27,346 bases of DNA from an uncultured Clostridia bacterium (GTDB taxonomy: Bacteria > Bacillota > Clostridia > TANB77 > CAG-508), in assembly GCA_948517135.1 (NCBI GenBank), contig CAORJJ010000011.1, positions 1 through 27,346 of the forward strand. Direction: 5' to 3'. Numbering within the stretch: position 1 is the stretch's first letter; each line of letters starts with the position of its first letter. This document shows, piece after piece, positions 22,224 to 27,346 of the stretch. A model generated the notes under the pieces. The model had not been told where the DNA came from. It did not search any database and saw only the letters and a program-made list of their open reading frames with translations. A program made the translations under genes and the position numbers.

Positions 22224-23450
22224 ATGAGCAAAAACAAAAAAGAAAAAACTGGCAGTATTTATTTTGATACTACTAGGAAAAATTGGAGATGTATATATTA
22301 TGTTTATGAAAGCAATACTGGAAAAGAAATTAGAAAAACAAAATCTTTTATGACAGAACAAGAAGCAAAGAACTTTTTAACAAGTATTCAATATCAAAAA
22401 GGCAATGACTTATTTATTAAAAACAATGGTATTCCACTAAATAAGCTTATGTTAGAAAATGCAAAGAAAAAATTAGAACTAAATCTAATTAGTGAAAGAA
22501 CTTATGCAAGAATATTAGAAACTATTAAAAGTATTGAAAAAAATTCTATTGCTACGCAGAACATAGACGAAATAACAAGTAATGATATTCAAAATTATTT
22601 GAATACACTTAAAGATTACAGTAATTCAACTATCAAAAAAATAAAAGGACAGTTTTCACAAATTTTTAAGGAAAGTATGAATAAAGGCTATATAACACGA
22701 AACCCTATGTATGATGTTATAAAACCTAAAAGCACAAAAGATAAAAAAGTTGTTAGAGCATTACAAATTGAAGAACAGCAAAAACTTACTAATTACTTAC
22801 TTAGCATTCCTGTTATAGACGAGCCATATAAGGTAGCTTATTTAATAGAAATGTATTTGGGTTTGCGTATTGGCGAAGTATTAGCATTAAAAAATACAGA
22901 CATAGACTTACATAAGAATTTAATTACTGTAAATAAAACCTTAACAACTGATAAAAACCATAAAGTTATAATGGGAAATTCAACTAAAACTTATGCTGGA
23001 ATTAGAGAAGTGCCTATCCCTACTTTTATAAGAGAAGAAATTATAAATCAAATGAGATTAGCTGAAAATAACAAAGATAAGCAATTATTTGTTGACCCCA
23101 AAGGAAATTATGTTAGACCTAACAATGCTAATAGAAGATTAAAAGAACTACTTAAACAAATGGGAATAACTGATATTACATCACATAGTTTAAGACATAC
23201 TTATGGAACTAGATGTGTTGAAGCTGGTATGAGAGCCGTTGCACTTCAAAGACTTATGGGACATACTGATGTATCAATAACATTGAACACTTATACTTCT
23301 GTTTTCAACAAATATAAAGAGACTGAACTAGAAAAAGTTAATAATTATTATATGAATAATGATATTGTAAATGTCGATAATCTTCTAACTGAAAACAATA
23401 ATTTTATTGAGGGTATTTCAAAGGAAAGTGAGGAAAAAGAAATTGAGTAA
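22224..23450 (+). CDS. int: Tyrosine integrase of the mobilizable element
   Basis: The 408-residue enzyme recombines the element with the tRNA-Leu site. It has an N-terminal arm-binding domain (about 8-62, GSIYFDTTRKNWRCIYYVYES), a SAM-like core-binding domain (about 72-172) and a catalytic domain from about 180. The catalytic set is complete: R215 (LGLRIGEVLAL), K255, H321-x-x-R324, H347 (LMGHTD) and nucleophile Y357 (TLNTYTS). I use ATG 22224, because AGGTGGTGG lies just upstream, not the in-frame GTGs at 22212. It follows the excisionase-like gene. The attachment core TTTTGGTGCAGATG and the arm repeats are the presumed substrates. Confidence 0.95.
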   Translation: MSKNKKEKTGSIYFDTTRKNWRCIYYVYESNTGKEIRKTKSFMTEQEAKNFLTSIQYQKGNDLFIKNNGIPLNKLMLENAKKKLELNLISERTYARILETIKSIEKNSIATQNIDEITSNDIQNYLNTLKDYSNSTIKKIKGQFSQIFKESMNKGYITRNPMYDVIKPKSTKDKKVVRALQIEEQQKLTNYLLSIPVIDEPYKVAYLIEMYLGLRIGEVLALKNTDIDLHKNLITVNKTLTTDKNHKVIMGNSTKTYAGIREVPIPTFIREEIINQMRLAENNKDKQLFVDPKGNYVRPNNANRRLKELLKQMGITDITSHSLRHTYGTRCVEAGMRAVALQRLMGHTDVSITLNTYTSVFNKYKETELEKVNNYYMNNDIVNVDNLLTENNNFIEGISKESEEKEIE

Positions 23451-23709
23451 AGCTGATGTTATAAATAGAATAAATGGTTTAAATAAATATATGTTAGAAG
23501 ATAGCGACAAAGAGTTATTACTTTTAAAACTATGTAATGATTATACATATAATAAAGCTATTGCAATTATTGATAAAAATGCAAAACATAAAGACTGGTA
23601 TTCTGTTGATGACAAACATTGCTTTAAAACTTGGGACGAAGTTGAAGCATATATAGACGGAATTTGCAAAGGAAAAAATACTAGCTTTTATGCAGAACAC
23701 GAAAGATAA
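23443..23709 (+). CDS. Small unrecognised protein overlapping the integrase end
   Basis: An 88-residue protein starting at TTG 23443, whose start overlaps the end of int (stop 23448-23450). GAGG at about 23430 supplies the ribosome site. The product is charged and helical (DVINRINGLNKYMLEDSDKELLLLKLCNDYTYNKAIAIIDKN), with a C-terminal part containing WYSVDDKHCFKTWDEVEAYIDG. The frame is open farther upstream inside int to 23407, but that start is unlikely. It has no recognised family. Its position between int and the oriT-like region suggests a recombination or mobilization accessory role, by position only. Confidence 0.55.
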   Translation: MSKADVINRINGLNKYMLEDSDKELLLLKLCNDYTYNKAIAIIDKNAKHKDWYSVDDKHCFKTWDEVEAYIDGICKGKNTSFYAEHER

Positions 23710-23752
23710 ATTTGTGAAATTGATTAAATTTTATTTAATTGATTTCACAAAT
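23710..23752 (+). terminator. Hairpin after the integrase operon
   Basis: ATTTGTGAAAT and ATTTCACAAAT are perfect 11-bp arms, continued inward by a few mismatched and A-T pairs. No strong T-tract follows, so it may also be part of the oriT structure. Confidence 0.4.
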
Positions 23753-23765
23753 GAAGTGGAAAGGT

Positions 23766-23964
23766 TTGGGAAACCGACAGAGGTTTCCCAAGTAACAAGA
23801 TTATTGAAATAGTAATTAGTATAATTACATTATTTATTGGTATTCAAATGAATACAATAAATAATTTCAAATAATCTTGTAAGGGGTTATTAGGGGCTTG
23901 CCCTTAATCATACAGAACACTTTTAGCGATAGCGTATAAAAAGTGTTCTAGTATGTTCTAACAC
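23766..23964. other. Probable oriT region, left part (dense inverted repeats)
   Basis: Three structures follow one another. A perfect 10-bp hairpin is formed by TTGGGAAACC/GGTTTCCCAA (23766-23791). A three-way, cloverleaf-like fold follows: ACAAGATTAT (23795-23804) pairs with ATAATCTTGT (23871-23880) and encloses GTAATTA/TAATTAC and GTATTC/GAATAC stems. Then AGAACACTTTT (23914-23924) pairs with AAAAGTGTTCT (23939-23949). Such repeats directly ahead of a relaxase gene fit an origin of transfer. The IS insertion begins at 23965. Confidence 0.55.
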
Positions 23965-23994
23965 TGAAGTGACCCACAAAAGTTGGACAAGTGT

Positions 23995-24861
23995 CTATGC
24001 TGTTTTAGGGTAGAAATCCATTCTGTACTGAATTGGACTTTTACCATTTAGCCTTAACTTTATTCTACTATTATTGTAGTAATTTATATATTCATCTAGT
24101 TCTTGTCTAAACTGATTTATACTTTTGAATTCTCTGTTATAAAAGAATTCTGATTTTAATATACTAAAGAAATTTTCAGCACATGCATTATCTAAACAAT
24201 TGCCTTTTCTAGACATGCTTTGTCTTATTCCTTTATCTTTTAAACGATTTTGATACCTTGTCATTTGATATTGCCACCCTTGGTCAGAATGCAATATTAA
24301 ATTAGTATCATCTGGAATTTTAGCAAAAGCTTTGTCTAACATATCTTCTATTTGATGAAAATATGGTCTTTCAGATAGATTATAACTTATAACTTCACCA
24401 TTATACAAGTCTATAATTGGTGATAAATACATTCGTGTATTTAATAAGGCAAACTGTGTAATATCTGTAACCCATTTTTGATTTGGTTTATTTGCTTTAA
24501 AATTACGATTTAAAAGATTTATAGCTACATAACTACCATAGCCGCCTTTATATGAACGATACTTTCTAATCTTAACAAATGACTGTATTTTAAGTTCTTT
24601 CATGAATTTATACACTGTTTTTCTGTTAAGTTTATAACCTCTATTATATAGTTCTAAAGTAACTCTACGATAACCATATCTACCTTTATTAGAATGATAA
24701 ATTTGTTTAATTACATCTTTTACTTCTGCATATTTATCTGTTCTAGATAAAGTATTAATAATGTAATAATATGTACTTTTAGATAATTTTGCCTTTTGTA
24801 ATAGAGCCGTTATTTTATATTTGTGCCTTAATTCGTAAACGGCTAATGCTTTTTCTTTTTT
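23995..24861 (-). CDS. IS3-family transposase OrfB (catalytic, made by -1 frameshift)
   Basis: The frame codes for about 288 residues after the slip and carries the rve/DDE integrase core: D (WVTDITQF), D (LHSDQGWQY) and E (ENFFSILKSEF); counted from the internal GTG 24615 these are D51, D111 and E147. Upstream of that GTG the frame continues with ALAVYELRHKYKITALLQKAKLSKSTYYY and YGYRRVTLELYNRGY, the HTH_21 region typical of OrfB, so 24615 is not the real start. The frame enters from OrfA by a -1 slip on A-AAA-AAG at 24861-24855. OrfAB is the active transposase that cuts and joins the IS ends. Confidence 0.9.
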   Translation of the reverse strand, partial: KKEKALAVYELRHKYKITALLQKAKLSKSTYYYIINTLSRTDKYAEVKDVIKQIYHSNKGRYGYRRVTLELYNRGYKLNRKTVYKFMKELKIQSFVKIRKYRSYKGGYGSYVAINLLNRNFKANKPNQKWVTDITQFALLNTRMYLSPIIDLYNGEVISYNLSERPYFHQIEDMLDKAFAKIPDDTNLILHSDQGWQYQMTRYQNRLKDKGIRQSMSRKGNCLDNACAENFFSILKSEFFYNREFKSINQFRQELDEYINYYNNSRIKLRLNGKSPIQYRMDFYPKTA

Positions 24862-25385
24862 GGTTGGTTTATTCTTTTTTGAACTAAGGCATCTAATTTT
24901 TTTAAGTAGTCGTTCTCCATTCTTAAATCTTCGATTTCTTTTAAAAGTTCTTCTTTACTTTTATCTGTTAAATCTGAAGTATTGGGTTTTGAGCTTTTTC
25001 TCATTCTTTTATTTCGTTCTACTTGCATGTGATTAATTGCCATTGAGCGATTATTTAGCAAGTATTCACGACCTTTCTCGTCATACATTTGCTTCCATAA
25101 TACTATGATTGTTGAAGAAGGCAATTTAAAATGCATTCTTGTCTTTTCAAAAGATAAATGGTTTGCATACATATATTCTACTACGCTAACCTTAAAATTT
25201 CCATCATATTTTCTAATTTTTTGTGGTTTTAAACCATCTTTACCAGAATTTCTGTAAAGATTACACCAAACTCGAATTTGTTCCTGATGGATATGATATT
25301 TTTGGGAAGCTTGTTTATATGAATGCTTACCTTCAATAACAAAATTAACAATTTCGAGTTTTAACTCAAAAGGGTGTCTAAACAT
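24843..25385 (-). CDS. IS3-family transposase OrfA
   Basis: The 180-residue protein has two helix-turn-helix units (about 5-55 with SYKQASQKYHIHQEQIRVWCNLYRNSG, and about 60-115), followed by a charged coiled-coil leucine-zipper region (about 140-170, EELLKEIEDLRMENDYLKKLDAL). It binds the IS ends and forms the N-terminal half of OrfAB. The start ATG 25385 has GGAGGT upstream. It ends at TAG 24845-24843, shortly after the slippery A-AAA-AAG, which lets some ribosomes move to the OrfB frame. Confidence 0.9.
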   Translation of the reverse strand: MFRHPFELKLEIVNFVIEGKHSYKQASQKYHIHQEQIRVWCNLYRNSGKDGLKPQKIRKYDGNFKVSVVEYMYANHLSFEKTRMHFKLPSSTIIVLWKQMYDEKGREYLLNNRSMAINHMQVERNKRMRKSSKPNTSDLTDKSKEELLKEIEDLRMENDYLKKLDALVQKRINQPKKKKH

Positions 25386-25440
25386 ACTGGTGGACCTCCA
25401 TTCATACTAAATTTTAGTCCAATATTTTTGGTTCACCTCA

Positions 25441-25541
25441 CACTTTTGTCTTGTGTTATATTAGCTGGCTTGTAAAGTATTAGAACATAAGCAATAGCCT
25501 ACGAAGATTTACCCTAAAAAATAAAAAGGAGATTTTAAAAT
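25441..25541 (+). other. Probable oriT region, right part with a pMV158-like nick motif
   Basis: The sequence right of the IS is CACTTTTGTCTTGTGTTATA. GTGTTATA (25453-25460) resembles the known MobV nick region of pMV158 (TAGTGTG/TTATAC), which would place a nick near 25455/25456. Before insertion, TAACAC and GTGTTA would have formed a stem around this site. Assignment by resemblance only. Confidence 0.4.
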
Positions 25542-26513
25542 GTGAGTTATGCAATAATAAGAAATAAAAATTATAAAATGGGACAACTACCATATATTTA
25601 TAGGCATAATGAAAGGAAAAATACTAACTATTCTAACAAAGATATAAATAAAAGTAATTCCATAAAAAACTACTCACTTAAAACTATAAATACATCATAT
25701 CAAAAAGCATTTAATCTTCTAAAAGAAAAATACAAATTAAAAGGTCAAATAAAGAAAGTTAGTAATGTAATGTGTGAATTGATTATTACATCTGACAAAG
25801 ATTTTTTTGAAAAAATTGGAGAACAAGAAACAAAACGATATTTTAAATTAGCTTATGACTTTGTTGTTAATTACAATAATTTAGGAGAAGAATTTATAGT
25901 ATCTGCAAAAGTCCATAATGACGAAACTACCCCACATCTCCATATTGTATTTATACCAGTAGTTCATACAACAAATAAAAAAGGAAAAGAAATAAATAAA
26001 ATAGCTTGTAGTGAGTTTTGGAAGGGTAAAGAAAGTTATAGAATTCTGCAAGATAGATTTTTCAAATATGTAACTGATAACGGTTTCGATTTAGAACGAG
26101 GAAACACAAAAGATAATGAACATATACCAATAGAAAAACTTAAAAAGATTACTAATTTTGAAGTACAAGAAATGTTTAAAGATACAAACTGTTTAGAACA
26201 AGAGAAAATAACTGATAATATTGAAATTATGAGAAATGAATATAAACGAGTAATAAATAAGTTTAATACACTTGCTAAACGATATACTAAAATTAAGAAT
26301 ATTGTTGAAGAAACAATGTATAAAACTGAACAGATACAAAAAGAAAACTATACTTTAAAGCAAGAAAACAAAGAATTAGAAAAAGAAGTTTTAACATTAA
26401 GAGATTATATTGATAAAACTTTTGAGTATGTTAGTTTATTATTTGACTTTTCAAAAGATAGATTAAAACGACTTGTAAATTCGTTTATATATGGCTTAAA
26501 TAAGGAAAAATAA
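25542..26513 (+). CDS. MobV-family relaxase (Mob/Pre)
   Basis: The 323-residue enzyme nicks oriT and carries the strand during mobilization. The N-terminal Mob_Pre domain (about 1-200) starts MSYAIIRNKNYK, then HNERKNTNYSNKDIN (22-36, motif I), then HNDETTPHLHIVF (125-137), the metal-binding motif with H125, H132 and H134. The C-terminal third (about 225-300) is a long coiled coil (KENYTLKQENKELEKEV) for oligomer or membrane contacts. The start is GTG 25542, ten bases after AAGGAG. An ATG just before it (25540) is followed at once by TGA. It lies next to the oriT-like region broken by an IS. Size is somewhat small for the family but complete. Confidence 0.9.
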   Translation: MSYAIIRNKNYKMGQLPYIYRHNERKNTNYSNKDINKSNSIKNYSLKTINTSYQKAFNLLKEKYKLKGQIKKVSNVMCELIITSDKDFFEKIGEQETKRYFKLAYDFVVNYNNLGEEFIVSAKVHNDETTPHLHIVFIPVVHTTNKKGKEINKIACSEFWKGKESYRILQDRFFKYVTDNGFDLERGNTKDNEHIPIEKLKKITNFEVQEMFKDTNCLEQEKITDNIEIMRNEYKRVINKFNTLAKRYTKIKNIVEETMYKTEQIQKENYTLKQENKELEKEVLTLRDYIDKTFEYVSLLFDFSKDRLKRLVNSFIYGLNKEK

Positions 26514-26530
26514 TTGAAAGGTGGTAAATA

Positions 26531-26839
26531 ATGAGTTTAAATGAAATAAAACAAAAACTTGAAACAAAAGAAGAAACTTTAGAAACATATACTGATTTTA
26601 AGAAAAGATATTACATATATAGAGTTGACGATATTGTAGGATATTTGCAAAGAGATAATACTGAATTAGATAAGCTATTTAAAGAAGAACAAAAAATGTT
26701 TAATGATTTAAAAGGACAACTAACACCAGAGCAACAAAAGTTATTATCAAATTACTCTGATAACTGGATATATATAATTAACGAAGAAGTTGAAGAATTA
26801 ACAAAGCAAATATTAAATGATTTTGAAGAAGAAAGATAA
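26531..26839 (+). CDS. Small acidic unrecognised protein after the relaxase
   Basis: A 102-residue product with only helical, charged segments (EIKQKLETKEETLETY at the start, LTPEQQKLLSNY and EEVEELTKQILNDFEEER near the end). It has no membrane or signal segment. ATG 26531 follows AAAGGTGG and the gene is 17 bases after the relaxase stop, so it is the second gene of the mob operon. Possibly a mobilization accessory protein, by position only; the sequence gives no family. A strong hairpin terminator follows. Confidence 0.7.
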   Translation: MSLNEIKQKLETKEETLETYTDFKKRYYIYRVDDIVGYLQRDNTELDKLFKEEQKMFNDLKGQLTPEQQKLLSNYSDNWIYIINEEVEELTKQILNDFEEER

Positions 26840-26858
26840 TTATATATAAATTACTTGA

Positions 26859-26890
26859 AATAAGGCTGTTTTTACAGTCTTATTTTTTTG
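26859..26890 (+). terminator. Terminator of the mob operon
   Basis: AATAAGGCTG and CAGTCTTATT pair over 10 bp with one G-U, followed by TTTTTG. Confidence 0.82.
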
Positions 26891-27008
26891 TGTGCAACGT
26901 GTGCAATTATGTGTGCACGAAAATTTTTAACTAAAACTTGAAATAGCATATTTTAATATACTTTCAAAGATTATTTTGTGTGCAAATGCTGTGTGCATAT
27001 TGTGTGCA
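26891..27008. repeat. Arm-type integrase repeats, right end
   Basis: TGTGCA copies start at 26891, 26900 and 26912, and full TGTGTGCA copies at 26977, 26990 and 27001. The last three have start spacings of 13 and 11. They are probable integrase/excisionase arm sites. This and the tRNA terminator explain most of the 313-base gap 26840-27152. Confidence 0.65.
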
Positions 27009-27118
27009 GAAATAAAAAATTGACGAATAATTTTAAATAATTTTGAAAATAGATTGAATAACGAAAAATGATAAAACGCAGTAATATAAACACTTATAAA
27101 TAATTTTGAATAAAAATA

Positions 27119-27153
27119 AAAACCACTGAATTTGGTTAAAATTCAATGGTTTT
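27119..27153 (-). terminator. tRNA-Leu terminator supplied by the element
   Basis: AAAACCACTGAATTT and AAATTCAATGGTTTT form a 15-bp stem with one wobble, directly next to the CCA end of the tRNA. On the minus strand it is followed by a T-rich run. A similar hairpin lies at 16824-16861. Confidence 0.78.
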
Positions 27154-27163
27154 GGTGCAGATG
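27150..27163. repeat. Right attachment-site core within tRNA-Leu
   Basis: TTTTGGTGCAGATG, identical to 16858-16871. It covers the 3' acceptor strand and CCA of the tRNA. Confidence 0.8.
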
Positions 27164-27240
27164 GCCGGAATCGAACCGGCACGGTTTATTCAACCGCAGG
27201 ATTTTAAGTCCTGTGCGTCTGCCAGTTCCGCCACATCTGC
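27153..27240 (-). tRNA. tRNA-Leu (UAA), integration target
   Basis: The 88-base gene has acceptor arms GCAGATG and CATCTGC, discriminator A and an encoded CCA. The D-arm contains GGCAGA. The anticodon stem CAGGA/TCCTG holds loop CTTAAAA with anticodon TAA. There is a long variable arm typical of class II tRNAs and a T-arm with GCCGG-TTCGATT-CCGGC. It remains complete after insertion of the element into its 3' end. Confidence 0.97.
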
Positions 27241-27278
27241 ATAAATAACTGGCAGTCAGCAATCAACTGACAAGAGCT

Positions 27279-27307
27279 ATTATACTATCTAAAAAATAAT
27301 ATGTCAA
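27279..27307 (-). promoter_or_regulatory. Strong promoter of tRNA-Leu
   Basis: On the minus strand a consensus TTGACA and TATAAT are exactly 17 bases apart. The start would lie about 30 bases before the tRNA 5' end. Positions 27308-27346 show nothing further. Confidence 0.85.
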
Positions 27308-27346
27308 TACTTTTTTTAAAATATTTTTATAGACTTTAAATTGTTG

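Larger units (their letters stand above)
23965..25440 (-). mobile_element. IS3-family insertion sequence (IS150-like), 1,476 bp
   Basis: The ends are imperfect inverted repeats beginning TGAAGTGACCC (left) and, on the other strand, TGAGGTGAACC (right), with shared blocks CC, AAA and TTGGAC over about 26 bases. The direct target repeat CAC lies at 23962-23964 and 25441-25443. Two overlapping genes, orfA and orfB, are on the minus strand. The element is intact as far as can be read and is inserted in the probable oriT between int and the relaxase. Confidence 0.9.
16872..27163. mobile_element. Integrative mobilizable element (about 10.3 kb) in tRNA-Leu
   Basis: The element is bounded by 14-bp direct repeats of the tRNA-Leu 3' end and carries a tyrosine integrase, an excisionase-like protein, a MobV relaxase and a probable oriT. 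Arm-type repeats with the 19-mer TGTGTGCATATTGTGTGCA lie inside both ends (16924-16942 and 26990-27008). Cargo is an ABC-F ribosome-protection-type gene, regulators and a DUF4160 remnant. No coupling protein, VirB4 or other secretion genes are present, so it would need a helper for transfer. It restores the tRNA 3' end and supplies a new terminator (27119-27153). It contains a later IS3-family insertion. Confidence 0.85.

Noticed and set aside
24615..24615. GTG 24615 as the true start of OrfB
   Set aside because: Typical OrfB sequence continues upstream in the same frame to the A-AAA-AAG slip site.
25540..25545. ATG 25540 as the relaxase start
   Set aside because: It is followed at once by TGA. 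GTG 25542 is in the relaxase frame and gives the family's MSYAIIR start.
26891..27008. CRISPR array from the TGTGCA repeats
   Set aside because: The repeats are only 6-8 bases with irregular spacing and no cas genes. They match arm sites at the other element end.
16872..27163. Prophage
   Set aside because: No capsid, terminase, tail or lysis genes. The relaxase and oriT-like repeats point to a mobilizable element.
16872..27163. Self-transmissible conjugative element
   Set aside because: No coupling ATPase, VirB4-like or other type IV secretion gene in the 10.3 kb.

Overview
The window is AT-rich, low-GC DNA. The T-box ahead of glycyl-tRNA synthetase, the LTA-synthase-like enzyme, the S11 D-Ala-D-Ala carboxypeptidase, the AGGAGG ribosome sites and the encoded tRNA CCA end together point to a Bacillota genome, most likely an uncultured or gut-type member of Clostridia. 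TAG, TAA and TGA all end genes, so the genetic code looks standard. All assignments come from reading the sequence; no database search was run.

Positions 1-7776 are mostly core chromosome: a cut-off secreted or membrane protein (minus), a small transcription unit with a membrane protein, a penicillin-binding carboxypeptidase convergent with an LTA-synthase-family sulfatase, then a 426-base gap between divergent genes. That gap holds four exact DnaA boxes and a Spo0A-type box. It is followed by a HAD phosphatase and the glycine T-box with glyS. Positions 7777-16602 are a patchwork of small accessory units, each with its own promoter (often an extended -10, TGATATAAT) and hairpin terminator: three unrecognised genes of differing base composition (one with an in-frame amber codon), an EAL phosphodiesterase with a degenerate GGDEF domain, a transglutaminase-like protein, a DUF1385 membrane protein, a DUF4180 protein, a 4-TM protein, a beheaded HTH-membrane regulator, a GNAT pseudogene and an HTH-membrane-zinc-ribbon regulator.

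Positions 16858-27163 form an integrative mobilizable element inserted in the 3' end of tRNA-Leu(UAA). A 14-bp core repeat bounds it, and TGTGTGCA arm-type repeats lie at both ends. It encodes a DUF4160 remnant and partner, an ABC-F protein of the antibiotic-resistance type behind a six-codon leader peptide, an HTH regulator, a structured leader RNA with a Trp-rich 22-residue peptide, a stand-alone Spo0A C-terminal-like protein, a DUF3846 protein, an excisionase-like protein, a tyrosine integrase and a MobV relaxase. An IS3-family insertion (1,476 bp, CAC target duplication) sits in the probable oriT just upstream of the relaxase. No type IV secretion genes are present, so transfer would depend on a helper element.

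Immediately left of the element, the same arm-repeat geometry (spacing 13 and 11) and a second tRNA-type terminator next to the core indicate the right end of an older related element. The tRNA-Leu gene therefore appears to have taken up at least two elements in succession. The most unusual items are the DnaA-box cluster without dnaA, the start-codon-sequestering leader RNA with the Trp-rich micro-ORF, the ABC-F leader-peptide attenuator and the double attachment-site structure.
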